A DNA stretch of 64,000 bases from a bacterium D16-76 (GCA_009917445.1 QZEE01000014.1:38491-102490), one strand, 5' to 3'; counted from the stretch's first letter, positions 9,201 to 17,649 are shown. Numbers and translations are program-made. The notes: generated from the letters alone by a model not told the origin.

Positions 9201-9623
9201 ATGGCAAACAAGGGCAGGCATCACGTGGGGCCGGTGAAGAAAGGGGAGAGTATAAAAACCTCCCGGATTGTATATTTGTGCATATCGGCTGTATATTTCC
9301 TGGTCGTGGTGGGGGCCACGGCCTATAGCTTGACCGCCTATCAGGATCAGCTTCCCCAGGTGCAGCTGATCCAGTCGGAGAAGGGCCACGTGCCCAAAGA
9401 CTGCCTGCTGCCCGGGCCGGAAGGTATGCTTTTGAACACGGTAGAGCGTCAGGAGGGGCCCTGGGGCAAGCGGTATGTCATCAAGCAACTGAAGGTGTTT
9501 TCGTATCAGGAGCTGCCGGACGGGGACATGTTTGTATATGAGGCGGTGTCTAATGAGAACCCCATTGTGGCAGGCAGCACGGCTGGGTTTTTATACGACG
9601 GCATGGAAGTGCGGATTTCATGA
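9201..9623 (+). CDS. single-TM protein resembling the membrane-proximal end of an HlyD/RND-type adaptor
   Basis: A 140-residue protein: a basic cytoplasmic N-terminus, one TM segment (about residues 22-42, RIVYLCISAVYFLVVVGA), then an extracytoplasmic domain. That domain contains a VPKDCLL motif, a segment of the form ERQEGPWGKRYVIKQLKVFS, and a closing YDGMEVRI. This order resembles the last beta domain of clostridial periplasmic-adaptor proteins (VPxxAL, then V(L)EER...GKE.V, then DGxRV). It lacks the coiled coil and lipoyl domains of a full adaptor. The ATG at 9201 follows AAAGGGGG; a TTG at 9183 is also in frame. It lies between the permease and ATPase genes, so it is probably a transporter component. 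The family call is inferred. Confidence 0.55.
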   Translation: MANKGRHHVGPVKKGESIKTSRIVYLCISAVYFLVVVGATAYSLTAYQDQLPQVQLIQSEKGHVPKDCLLPGPEGMLLNTVERQEGPWGKRYVIKQLKVFSYQELPDGDMFVYEAVSNENPIVAGSTAGFLYDGMEVRIS

Positions 9624-9635
9624 AGGGGTGGAGAA

Positions 9636-10796
9636 ATGGCGAATCTACAGCTGAAAAATATGAAAAAGGTTTACCCTCGCGGCAGCACTCACAAGCAGCC
9701 GGAGAAAAAGGCCAACCTGCAAATAACTGACGAGGGCGTGGTGGCGGTCCAGGATTTCAACCTGGACATTGCCGACAAGGAGTTTATTGTGCTGGTAGGG
9801 CCATCGGGCTGTGGCAAGACTACGACCCTGCGCATGGTGGCGGGGCTGGAAGAGATCACGGCGGGAGAGTTATACATCGACGGCAAATTGATGAACCATG
9901 AGGAGCCTAAAAACCGCGATATTTCCATGGTTTTCCAGAGCTATGCTCTGTACCCGCACATGACGGTGTGGGAGAACATCGGCTTCCCCTTGAAGCTGCG
10001 GAAGGTGGATAAGCAGGCCATCCGCAAGCGGGTGGAGGAAGTGGCGGAGATTTTGGACATCACGGAGTATTTAGACCGCAAGCCCAAGGAACTCTCGGGC
10101 GGACAGAAGCAGCGGGTGGCCATCGGCCGGGCTATTGTACGGGAGCCTAAGGTGCTGCTGATGGATGAGCCGCTGTCTAATCTGGACGCCAAGCTGCGCA
10201 ACCATATGCGCACGGAAATCATCAAGCTTAGACAGAAAATAAACACAACTTTCATCTATGTCACCCATGACCAGACCGAGGCTATGACCCTGGGTGACCG
10301 TATTGTGATTATGAAAGACGGCTTTATCCAGCAGATCGGCACACCGCAGGAGGTGTTTGACCACCCGGCCAACCTGTTTGTGGCGGGGTTTATTGGCACA
10401 CCGCAGATGAACTTCTTTGACGGGCAGCTTTTACAGGAGGGCGGCGGCTATGCCCTTGAAGTGGAGGGCTGCCGGATGGGGCTGTCTGAAGAGAAACAGG
10501 CGGGGCTGGCGGTGCGCAGCGTCCCGGGGCAAAAGGTGACGGTGGGGGTGCGGCCCGGACATTTGGGGCTGGCCCAGTCCGGCCTTGCCGCCGTGGTAGA
10601 GGTCACGGAGATGATGGGCAGCGAGGTGCATGTGCATTGCGGTGTGGGCGGCAAGGAGGCCGTTTTTATCGTGCCAACTGTGGATAAGGACGGCAGGCAT
10701 TTCCAGCCCCCGGCGGTGGGGGAGGGGGTTATGCTGGGCTTTGGCGCTGGGGTGTGCCACTTGTTCGGGAAGGATGGAAAAAATCTGGAAGGATAA
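9636..10796 (+). CDS. ABC transporter ATP-binding protein, MsmK/UgpC/MalK family
   Basis: Cytoplasmic ATPase of 386 residues that energises the two upstream permeases. Walker A is GPSGCGKTT, the signature is LSGGQKQR, Walker B is LLMDEPLSNLD and the switch is VTHDQTE; a TOBE/OB-type regulatory C-terminus follows. Compared with usual family members there is a polar insertion of about 20 residues near the N-terminus (residues 12-35, GSTHKQPEKKANLQITDEG), between the first two strands. GGGGTGGAG is the ribosome binding site, 12 bp after the preceding gene. Confidence 0.92.
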   Translation: MANLQLKNMKKVYPRGSTHKQPEKKANLQITDEGVVAVQDFNLDIADKEFIVLVGPSGCGKTTTLRMVAGLEEITAGELYIDGKLMNHEEPKNRDISMVFQSYALYPHMTVWENIGFPLKLRKVDKQAIRKRVEEVAEILDITEYLDRKPKELSGGQKQRVAIGRAIVREPKVLLMDEPLSNLDAKLRNHMRTEIIKLRQKINTTFIYVTHDQTEAMTLGDRIVIMKDGFIQQIGTPQEVFDHPANLFVAGFIGTPQMNFFDGQLLQEGGGYALEVEGCRMGLSEEKQAGLAVRSVPGQKVTVGVRPGHLGLAQSGLAAVVEVTEMMGSEVHVHCGVGGKEAVFIVPTVDKDGRHFQPPAVGEGVMLGFGAGVCHLFGKDGKNLEG

Positions 10797-10818
10797 GTGC
10801 GGGTTTTGCAAAAAAAGC

Positions 10819-10847
10819 TTGACAAGCCCGGGACCATGTGATATAGT
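10819..10847 (+). promoter_or_regulatory. promoter of the rplJ-rplL operon
   Basis: TTGACA (10819-10824), a 17-bp spacer, TATAGT (10842-10847): a near-consensus housekeeping promoter just upstream of the L10 leader. Confidence 0.88.
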
Positions 10848-10852
10848 ATAGA

Positions 10853-11010
10853 AGCTGTCCAGACCAAAGACAGCAGGTACAGCTTAAGCGCTGTGTAAAC
10901 GGTACGATCCGGCCTGCCGAGGGAAAGATGAGCGTTGTATAATCTTTGTTTTAGATTTTCAGCGTTTTTGCGCCTTTCCGCGGTTTTCCGGGGAGAAGGC
11001 GCTTTTTGTA
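10853..11010 (+). ncRNA. ribosomal protein L10 leader (autoregulatory mRNA leader)
   Basis: The leader contains the characteristic paired segments AGACAGCAGGT (about 10868) and CCTGCCGAGGG (about 10913), joined by variable stems. A hairpin follows, GCGCCTT (from 10970) with AAGGCGC (ending 11001), then TTTTT, which would act as an attenuator. In Firmicutes this leader binds the L10/L12 complex and represses rplJ-rplL. The placement between a strong promoter and rplJ fits. Confidence 0.85.
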
Positions 11011-11090
11011 TCTTTTCAATCCCGTCCGGCTTGGAAATGGCGGCAGGTTTTTGCCCCTTTTGGGCGGGACGCAACCGGAGGTGAAACGAA

Positions 11091-11621
11091 TTGCCCAGTG
11101 AGAAGATTTTAGTGCAGAAGCAGCAGCAGGTGGCGGCCTTGAAGGAAGCTTTTGAGAAGGCTAACGTAGGCGTGCTGGTGAACTACAGCGGCATCACCGT
11201 GGAGAAGGACACCAAGCTGCGCAAGCAGCTGCGTGAGGCTGGCTGCGAGTACAAGGTTGTGAAGAACACCCTTTTGTCCCGTGCTTTTAAGGATGCCGGG
11301 ATTGACGGCTTGGACGAGTGCCTGAACGGCACGACGGCTATTGCTTATAGCGAAAATGGCTACACCGAGGCGCCGAAGATCCTTTCTGATTATGCTAAGG
11401 ATAACGAGAACTTCCAGGTGAAGGCCGGCTTTATTGACGGTGGTGCGGTAGATACCAAGAGCATTGACGCCCTGGCAAAGCTTCCTCCCAAGGAAGTGCT
11501 GCTGGCCCAGGTGTTGGGCGGCCTCAACGGGCCCATCCAGGGCTTTGCCAATGTGCTGAACGGCACCATGCGCGGCCTTGTTATTGCTCTCAACGCCATT
11601 GCGGAGAAGCAGGGGGCGTAA
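11091..11621 (+). CDS. rplJ: 50S ribosomal protein L10
   Basis: Stalk-base protein of the large subunit, 176 residues. It binds 23S rRNA and anchors the L7/L12 dimers through its C-terminal helix. The typical N-terminus (KQQQVAALKEAFEKANVGVLV) and the family segment YKVVKNTLLSRA are visible. The start is TTG at 11091 with GGAGGTG upstream; no ATG fits. Expression is presumably limited by the L10 leader. Confidence 0.95.
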   Translation: MPSEKILVQKQQQVAALKEAFEKANVGVLVNYSGITVEKDTKLRKQLREAGCEYKVVKNTLLSRAFKDAGIDGLDECLNGTTAIAYSENGYTEAPKILSDYAKDNENFQVKAGFIDGGAVDTKSIDALAKLPPKEVLLAQVLGGLNGPIQGFANVLNGTMRGLVIALNAIAEKQGA

Positions 11622-11669
11622 GGCTCCTAAAAGTCAAAACAAAAAGAAATTTAATGGAGGTATTTACCC

Positions 11670-12047
11670 ATGTCTGAGAAAGTAACCAACCTGATTGAAG
11701 AAGTTAAGGCCCTTACGGTTTTGGAGCTCTCTGAGCTGGTCAAGGCTTTGGAGGAAGAGTTCGGCGTATCCGCCGCTGCCCCCGCTGCTGTTGCTGTGGC
11801 CGCTCCCGCTGCTGCCGCTCCCGCTGCTGAGGAAAAGACCGAGTTTGACGTTGTGCTGAAGTCTGCCGGCGCCAACAAGATCAACGTTATCAAGGTTGTG
11901 AAGGAAGTCACCGGCCTGGGCCTGAAGGAAGCCAAGGCTCTGGTTGACGAGGCTCCCAAGACTGTTAAGGAAGGCGCTTCTAAGGACGACGCCGAGGCGC
12001 TGAAGGCTAAGCTGACCGAGGCCGGCGCTGAGGTTGAGCTGAAGTAA
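11670..12047 (+). CDS. rplL: 50S ribosomal protein L7/L12
   Basis: Stalk protein of 125 residues that recruits translational GTPases. It has an N-terminal dimerisation domain, a flexible Ala/Pro-rich hinge (about residues 34-53) and a C-terminal factor-binding domain with [21 protein letters not shown] good GGAGG site precedes the ATG. In most bacteria rplK-rplA lie upstream and rpoB downstream of this pair; here both are absent and a terminator follows directly. Confidence 0.95.
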   Translation: MSEKVTNLIEEVKALTVLELSELVKALEEEFGVSAAAPAAVAVAAPAAAAPAAEEKTEFDVVLKSAGANKINVIKVVKEVTGLGLKEAKALVDEAPKTVKEGASKDDAEALKAKLTEAGAEVELK

Positions 12048-12134
12048 GCGGCGTACCATCGCTAGATTTGAGACGTGGGGGACGCCGGCTGGTAAAGGAG
12101 TCTGTGTGCACTGCGTTCTGAAAAGTGTATAGGA

Positions 12135-12164
12135 AAGGCCTTGGGATTTCCCAAGGCCTTTTTT
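12135..12164 (+). terminator. strong terminator after rplL
   Basis: AAGGCCTTGGGA (12135-12146) and TCCCAAGGCCTT (12149-12160) form a perfect 12-bp stem followed by T residues. It marks the end of the ribosomal operon and the approximate left limit of the mobile island. Confidence 0.92.
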
Positions 12165-12305
12165 GTGTACCGAAAACTACTCGCTGGGAGAGTGGTTCAA
12201 AAGAAGGCTTTTGTCGATGATGTAGAAAGAGAAACTCCTTTTGGTGTAGAATTGACGCCCCTGTTCTGTGCTTGCAAAGACTTGTAAATCAAGGACTTTC
12301 AGCCC

Positions 12306-12887
12306 CTAACTGTCCACATAAGACCTCCTTTTCCGTTCACTTTCTGTTTTCTGCCGCCTGTGAACTCTGGCGGCACAATCGGGACGGTATTTCCCACGGT
12401 TGGACTTTGGCACGAACACCCCGCTGCAGACTGTACGGCGTTTTAGCTCCTTATCCCGGAAAATCTCTGTTTCCAGCGTTACGATTTGCGGCAAGACCGA
12501 CCAGCGGAACCACTTACAGCAGACCGAGAAAGAAATGGTCTGGGGGCAGGTGTGGGTGTCCCCATCGTCAGGGGGTATTCAGTTTCCGTCCTCATAATTG
12601 CAGCACTCCCGGCGAATTAGGGCGTTTACCTGTTTCCTCTGTGCCGGTGTCATGCGGTAAAGGGAACCGTCCTGCTTGCGCTCTATGGTCGGCAGTCGCT
12701 TATATGGGTTCTCCTTCATGTGTTCCCTCCGCTTTGTTTCCCGTTGCCGTTCTCCCGGAAAGGCTTCCGGTCCCATTCCTGCGGCGTATTCCGGCGTTGG
12801 CACGCTCCCTGGACTTCGGGACATTTTGTCCCGAAGTGGCTCGTTGCGGTGCTTCCTCTGCCGGGGTATTCCTTTTCGGACGGTCAT
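12306..12887 (-). pseudogene. cysteine-rich VLP-domain protein, frameshifted
   Basis: The minus-strand N-terminal part ends with MTPAQRKQVNALIRRECC followed by NYEDGN and a stop at 12579. The next homologous stretch (DDGDTHTCPQTISFSVCCKW and onward to a terminal basic tail) continues in another frame to 12306. Joined, they give the usual Cys-rich VLP protein of clostridial conjugative elements. The frame break is at about 12579-12592. The function of the family is unknown; it is a marker of this type of element. Confidence 0.7.
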
Positions 12888-12967
12888 TCTATTTTCAAGG
12901 TGCAGCTCATGTTGAGCGGGGTATCAGCTCCACACAAGCCTATGTGGGAAAAATTGTTTTCAAAAAA

Positions 12968-12998
12968 ATTTCAAAAACCTTGTAAGATTTTTTGAAAT
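12968..12998. promoter_or_regulatory. 10-bp perfect inverted repeat upstream of the ECF sigma gene
   Basis: ATTTCAAAAA (12968-12977) and TTTTTGAAAT (12989-12998), with an inner CTT/AAG pair, lie 31 bp before the sigma gene start. They could be an operator or part of an autoregulated promoter. Confidence 0.5.
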
Positions 12999-13028
12999 GC
13001 GAAGTCTTATAAGGGAGGAGGTGAGAAA

Positions 13029-13529
13029 GTGGCAGGTTCCAAAGAAGAATTTGAGAAAATTTATAGAAGATACTTTAATGATGTATTTCTTTTCCTTAAA
13101 AAGCTGTCAAAAAATGAAGGTCTGGCGGAGGAGATCACAAGCGAAACATTCTTCAAAGCAATGCGCTCAATAGGTGCTTTTCGCGGCGATACAGACATTC
13201 GTGTTTGGCTTTGTCAAATCGCAAAAAACTGTTACTTTTCTCACTTGAAAAAGCAACAGGGGCTTGTAGATATTGATGATATTGAATTTACAGATAACAT
13301 AGACACCATTGAGGAACAGGTAATAAACCGAAGTGATGCTATGCGAATACATCTTCTGCTGCACAATTTAGCCGAACCATATAAGGAAGTTTTTATGCTG
13401 CGGGTTTTTGGAGAGTTGAGTTTCAAACAAATTGCAAAGATTTTCCAAAAGACAGATAACTGGGCCTGTGTCACTTATCACCGGGCAAGAAATAAAATAT
13501 TGGAACAACTGGAGGCTAACAATGAGTGA
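13029..13529 (+). CDS. ECF-type sigma-70 family RNA polymerase sigma factor
   Basis: A 166-residue alternative sigma factor. Region 2 spans about residues 8-75, with the -10 binding segment TDIRVWLCQIAKNCYFSHLK. Region 4 is a helix-turn-helix near residues 105-160 (EVFMLRVFGELSFKQIAKIF). The start is GTG at 13029 behind GGGAGGAGGTGAG. It overlaps the next gene, an anti-sigma factor, by 8 bp, so the pair is translationally coupled. It likely controls the ABC cassette that follows. The AT-rich composition differs sharply from the flanking chromosome. Confidence 0.9.
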   Translation: MAGSKEEFEKIYRRYFNDVFLFLKKLSKNEGLAEEITSETFFKAMRSIGAFRGDTDIRVWLCQIAKNCYFSHLKKQQGLVDIDDIEFTDNIDTIEEQVINRSDAMRIHLLLHNLAEPYKEVFMLRVFGELSFKQIAKIFQKTDNWACVTYHRARNKILEQLEANNE

Positions 13530-14442
13530 TAGATGCAATTTAATCAAAGACATACTTCCGCTTTACGTAGAAGATATGGTGAGTACGGATACACGAGAAT
13601 TTGTTAGCGGACATCTTGAGCATTGCGCGGAGTGCCATGCGGAGTTTGAGCGTATGCGGAAAGCTACGAATTTCATCCCTGATGCTGCCCCTGATACTGA
13701 TATTGTGCCGTTAAAGAGAGTAAAGCGGGACTTGTTTATCAGGCGCTTGCAGACTATCTGTTTCACGGCGATCTTGGCCTGTGCTATCGTGACGATCATT
13801 TTCGGGATTTTGACATCACCTAAATTTTTCCCCTATTCTGATAACCTTCTCAATGTGATTGATGTCCCTGATGGGAGCGTTATCATCACCTTTGATAGCG
13901 AGGTGACAGGGTATAGCTGTAATGAGGTGTTTGACAATAAAGCAGAAACGGCAATTTACCGCATAAATGCTTGGACTACCACTTGGGACTTACATTTGTC
14001 TAATCGTGGAAAACAAAACATGGTGATACCCTTTGACCGTGAAACTGAAATTCAGGTTTTCTATGCTCAAAACGATGGCTCCGAGGATGTACTGATTTAT
14101 GGGGCAAATCAAAACACGGGAGAAAACGGCGTAACTCTGCCAAGGCTGGTCCTAATGCCGTATTTCCTATTAGCCTTTTTCGCCCTTGTTGTCCTTGCAA
14201 TTCTACGAGTTCTATTAAGAAATAAGCAAGCAATCGTTGTTTGGATTGACAGGGCTATACCATTCCCAATTTCCTATATGGCAGCACAGCTTTGCACAAA
14301 AGGCTTTAACTTCACGACATATTCATCGCAACGAGATTTTTGTATTATCATCCTGGTTGCTATACTGCTTTATTTTGCAATGCTGACGGGAAAATCTCTT
14401 TATAAAGCAAAGCTGAACACTTCAAAGGGGATAGAGGAATAG
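13522..14442 (+). CDS. zinc-finger anti-sigma factor, membrane-anchored
   Basis: A 306-residue protein with an N-terminal zf-HC2 domain. The Zn-binding HLEHCAEC motif lies at about residues 31-38, the signature of ZAS anti-sigma factors. A TM helix follows near residue 75 (TICFTAILACAIVTIIFG), then an extracytoplasmic domain and two or more C-terminal hydrophobic segments. The start at 13522 overlaps the sigma gene end (ATGAGTGA), so the pair is coupled. It probably holds the ECF sigma factor at the membrane until a signal arrives. Confidence 0.85.
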   Translation: MSDRCNLIKDILPLYVEDMVSTDTREFVSGHLEHCAECHAEFERMRKATNFIPDAAPDTDIVPLKRVKRDLFIRRLQTICFTAILACAIVTIIFGILTSPKFFPYSDNLLNVIDVPDGSVIITFDSEVTGYSCNEVFDNKAETAIYRINAWTTTWDLHLSNRGKQNMVIPFDRETEIQVFYAQNDGSEDVLIYGANQNTGENGVTLPRLVLMPYFLLAFFALVVLAILRVLLRNKQAIVVWIDRAIPFPISYMAAQLCTKGFNFTTYSSQRDFCIIILVAILLYFAMLTGKSLYKAKLNTSKGIEE

Positions 14443-14444
14443 GC

Positions 14445-14891
14445 ATGAAAAAATCTCTGTTTAGACCAACGGATATGTTCGAGCTAAGTATTGTATATAT
14501 TTTTTGCTTTTCTCTCAATTTGCTTTTGGATTATGCAAAGACTCTGGATTTAGATGCTTATATTCTAAAAGCTTTTTTGAAAAACTTTATTGATTACCAG
14601 CCTTTGATCGTTTCACTGTTTACCTTCATTGTGATCGTGTTCCATTATCAAATGCTGGAGAGAAAAAAGGCAGAAATATTTTGTAGAATACTTGTAGGCG
14701 GCACTGTGTTTGGCATCACCATTCGCTATGTGCTGGACTGTCTTACGGTACTAATTTTCGTTTATTTTCTATCGGCTTTGGTAAATCTCCATTTTAGTTT
14801 CAATTTAGCCGACAATTTCTATTTAGTCCTTATTTTTGTCACATACATACTAATCAGCGCAAGGCGGGTACGGAAATATGAAAATATTTAA
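14445..14891 (+). CDS. small four-TM membrane protein, function unknown
   Basis: A 148-residue, strongly hydrophobic protein with about four TM helices and a short basic C-terminus (SARRVRKYENI). The overall shape is like DUF3021-type proteins found near antimicrobial-peptide responses, but no diagnostic motif is visible. It begins 2 bp after the anti-sigma stop and overlaps the permease gene by 14 bp, so it is part of the same operon. Confidence 0.7.
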   Translation: MKKSLFRPTDMFELSIVYIFCFSLNLLLDYAKTLDLDAYILKAFLKNFIDYQPLIVSLFTFIVIVFHYQMLERKKAEIFCRILVGGTVFGITIRYVLDCLTVLIFVYFLSALVNLHFSFNLADNFYLVLIFVTYILISARRVRKYENI

Positions 14892-16095
14892 GTTCATTGT
14901 TTCAAAGATATTTTTGAGAAAAGCGATACTTGGTATCGGCATCATGCTGTTGCTTCTCATGGCGAATTACATAACCTTTACTGCTGCCCGTTCCATTTTG
15001 TCAACATTTCAAGGGTATCAGGAAACAAAATATGTAAATCAAGAGGGAGTTTACATTGCCAACTTAGACCCGGATAGCCATATTGATATGAGCATGATTG
15101 GCGAAAGCGGAACACAAGCAGTATATGACTATTTGAATAGCAGCTTTAAGTATGCTTTTTATACAGACGGGTTTATTGTATCTGTTCCAAACGGTGATGA
15201 TATGAAAATATCATTAGGCTATATGAACGAGCAGTATTACAGATTAAATGAATTTGAGCTTTCACAAGGGACAGATTTGGACTTTGATTACCAATTAGAC
15301 GGGGAAATCCCTGTTTTGGTAGGAAAAGGGTTAAGCAAAACATATCCCGTTGGGGCAACAATAGAAATGGAAGAATCTGTTCTTGGGCGGCCTTTAACGC
15401 TAAGGGTTCAGGGCGTGTTGAAGCAAAACGCCTACCACTCTAATTTCTATGCCCTCAACTCCAAGGCATACTATAATTTCTCAATCCTCTTTCCAGTGAA
15501 TGAAGAATTTATCAATCATACCAGCATGGACATTAAATTTAATGGCCTCATGGATATTGTACTTTTGGACACCTCAAAAGAAGAAATAGTGGATTTGAGT
15601 GAGGTTATCAAAGATAATTTGGGTTTAAGTTTCAATTTCTTTAGCCAAAAGGAAAACTACGATTATTTCAACGAATACTATCTTCACTCACTAAAAATTA
15701 TATTCATAACGACCTTTATTCTGCTGATCGTCATAACTTGTCTTTCTGTTTGGAACGGATTGGTTAGTGTTCGCCTGATGCTGAAAGACTTTACGATCAA
15801 TCTGTTGGTGGGATTAAGCTACTCAAAACTGAAAAGAATTTTTTATGGTTACTTTGGGATGCTCTCCTTCGTTAATGTAGTGTTGATTGCCACATTCACC
15901 GCTTTTAACCGATACGGGTGCTGGTTAAGGAAAGACGCTACCTTTGCTACTTACGGATTGTTTGGTTTGATAGGAATGGACTGGCTGGCTTTGTTGCTGG
16001 TTGTCGTTTCTGATATTGTTATTGGAATAATTGTCGTCGAAAGTATGTTGTGGAAAATCAAAAAGGTTCCAATCTCCTTGGGGGTATTGCAATGA
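14878..16095 (+). CDS. MacB/FtsX-like ABC permease
   Basis: A 405-residue membrane protein. One TM helix lies at residues 15-35, followed by an extracytoplasmic domain of about 230 residues, then three C-terminal TM helices (near 275-300, 320-345 and 365-390). This is the MacB/FtsX topology. It probably works with the ATPase encoded by the overlapping downstream gene. Such pairs move lipids or peptides out of the membrane or confer peptide resistance. No residue identifies the substrate. Confidence 0.75.
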   Translation: MKIFKFIVSKIFLRKAILGIGIMLLLLMANYITFTAARSILSTFQGYQETKYVNQEGVYIANLDPDSHIDMSMIGESGTQAVYDYLNSSFKYAFYTDGFIVSVPNGDDMKISLGYMNEQYYRLNEFELSQGTDLDFDYQLDGEIPVLVGKGLSKTYPVGATIEMEESVLGRPLTLRVQGVLKQNAYHSNFYALNSKAYYNFSILFPVNEEFINHTSMDIKFNGLMDIVLLDTSKEEIVDLSEVIKDNLGLSFNFFSQKENYDYFNEYYLHSLKIIFITTFILLIVITCLSVWNGLVSVRLMLKDFTINLLVGLSYSKLKRIFYGYFGMLSFVNVVLIATFTAFNRYGCWLRKDATFATYGLFGLIGMDWLALLLVVVSDIVIGIIVVESMLWKIKKVPISLGVLQ

Positions 16096-16763
16096 CAAAG
16101 ATTATTGATCTAAGCGTTAAAGAAAAAATCTATAAGAGCAAAAAGGCGCAGATTTCAATACTAAATGGTTTTAGGCTTGAAGTCGCCGCCGGTGAAAAAA
16201 TCGCCATTGTGGGCGAATCGGGAGCAGGCAAGAGTTCTTTGCTCAATATCATTGGATTGCTTGATCGAAATTATTCCGGTGAATATACGCTTTTCGGTTC
16301 TCCGACAGATCAGTTACATACAAGTCAGTTGGCGCAATGGCGAAATCAACGGATTGGCTTCATTCTTCAAGAGTCGGCACTCATTAACTCTTTGACGGTT
16401 GAAGATAACATCAAACTGCCGTTTCTTTATGCCAGTCCTGACCAAAAGGGCGTTGGGGAGATTGAGGATTTCGATGCTGTCGTTAGTGCGATTGAGATCA
16501 GGCACATACTAAAAAAGAAACCTCTTGAATGTTCCGGCGGAGAAAAGGCCAGAGCTGTATTTGCCAGAGGAATCATCATGAAACCTCAACTCATTTTGGC
16601 TGATGAACCTACGGCATCCCTGGATGTGGAGAACAGAGAAAGAATTGTAACCTTGCTTTTTAACATGAACAAAGAGTTTAACACCACCATCATTACTGTA
16701 ACTCATGATTTGGAAATAGCCAATCGTCATGATAGAGTAATACATCTTGAAAGGAGTAAATAA
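16092..16763 (+). CDS. ABC transporter ATP-binding protein (LolD/MacB type)
   Basis: A 223-residue ATPase. Walker A is GESGAGKSS, the signature is CSGGEKAR, Walker B is LILADEPTASLD and the switch is VTHD. The ATG at 16092 overlaps the permease stop (ATGA). It is the cognate motor for the permease encoded just before it. Confidence 0.9.
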   Translation: MTKIIDLSVKEKIYKSKKAQISILNGFRLEVAAGEKIAIVGESGAGKSSLLNIIGLLDRNYSGEYTLFGSPTDQLHTSQLAQWRNQRIGFILQESALINSLTVEDNIKLPFLYASPDQKGVGEIEDFDAVVSAIEIRHILKKKPLECSGGEKARAVFARGIIMKPQLILADEPTASLDVENRERIVTLLFNMNKEFNTTIITVTHDLEIANRHDRVIHLERSK

Positions 16764-16764
16764 A

Positions 16765-16920
16765 ATGGGATTTTTTGCGATGATTGCGTCAATGCTGCTG
16801 GGGATATTGTTTGTTGTAATCGGGATTTCCCGCAGAAAGCAAAAGGGGTGGCCTATAATCCTTATCGCACTCGGAATTGTGTTTTTCCTCATTGCGGTTT
16901 ATTTGGGATGGCCTAAATAG
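16765..16920 (+). CDS. 51-residue two-TM membrane peptide
   Basis: A short gene 1 bp after the ATPase stop with its own AAAGGAG site. The product starts MGFFAMIASMLLGILFVVIG, has a basic turn (SRRKQKGWP), a second helix and the end YLGWPK. Two TM helices joined by a positive loop suggest a small membrane subunit or immunity-like peptide of the sigma/ABC cassette. Nothing more specific can be said. Confidence 0.7.
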   Translation: MGFFAMIASMLLGILFVVIGISRRKQKGWPIILIALGIVFFLIAVYLGWPK

Positions 16921-16939
16921 AAGTCAATAAAAACCAAGT

Positions 16940-16974
16940 CTGCCCAGCGGCAGAAAAAAACCGCTGCGGGGCAG
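16940..16974. terminator. imperfect hairpin at the end of the sigma/ABC cassette
   Basis: CTGCCC-AGCGG (16940-16950) pairs with CCGCT-(gc)-GGGGCAG (16961-16974) across an A-rich loop. It lies between convergent units. Confidence 0.4.
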
Positions 16975-16989
16975 GCCGATTTACCATGC

Positions 16990-17337
16990 CTATTTGTTCC
17001 ATACGGCGGTTTTGAGAGATTGCCAAAGCGAGGAACCGTTCTCCACACTGGCAGCGTCCTGCTCGAAGCTGTGCAGCGCCGATTCCGCCTCCATGATGGA
17101 TTGCCGGAGCGCCGTATGCTCCTGCTCATACCCGGCAAGCAGAGTGTTAAATCGCTCCTCGCTGATGCGCCTTATGGCGTAGGATTCGTACAGCTTTTTG
17201 ATGATGGTGTCAAGTTCCTCACATCGCCGCCTGTCCTTGTTTAATTTGTGGTTTAGTTCCTTCGCCGTCTGCGCCTGCCGGACTTCGGATGCCGCCCGAA
17301 ACCTTAAAGATAAACTCCGACTCGTTGGAAATAGCAT
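16990..17337 (-). pseudogene. serine recombinase C-terminal fragment
   Basis: About 100 residues match the coiled-coil tail typical of large serine recombinases from Tn1549-like elements (EELDTIIKKLYESYAIRRIS, then NTLLAGYEQEHTALRQSI). The catalytic domain and recombinase domain are missing, and the first 15 or so residues of the open frame look unrelated. It is the broken remainder of an element's excision gene, cut off near 17340 where IS5-like sequence begins. Confidence 0.7.
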
Positions 17338-17354
17338 AGGCGCTGGCGAAACGG

Positions 17355-17615
17355 ATGGTAGTCGGCTACCAGGGGCTTGCTCAGATACACGCCAATTCTC
17401 TTCTGCCGAAAAAGCGTTCCAAAAATCATCCGTTGTCCAAACAAGAACGCAAAGATAACCACGAGATTTTTAGGGAATGTATCTTTGTTGAACACGCTAT
17501 CCGTTTTGCCAAAAGGTTTCGTATTCTCTCTGAACGCTATCGCAACCGCAGGCATCGTTTCGCACTTCGCTTTTCTTTGATTGCTGGTATCTGCTATTTT
17601 GACCGTTTTGCCTAG
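17355..17615 (+). pseudogene. IS5-family transposase C-terminal fragment
   Basis: The frame reads VVGYQGLAQIHANS, KNHPLSKQE, and then FRILSERYRNRRHRFALRF, the end of a DDE transposase of the IS5/IS1031 kind. Only the last 80 or so residues remain. It abuts the recombinase fragment on the left and an ABC exporter that has lost its N-terminus on the right. Confidence 0.7.
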
Positions 17616-17649
17616 AGTGTTTCTTCAAACACAAGCAATCCAAAGGAGG

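Noticed and set aside
12272..12985. Plus-strand open frame of 237 codons
   Set aside because: It lies opposite the frameshifted cysteine-rich VLP gene, whose minus-strand translation has clear family sequence; the plus frame has none.
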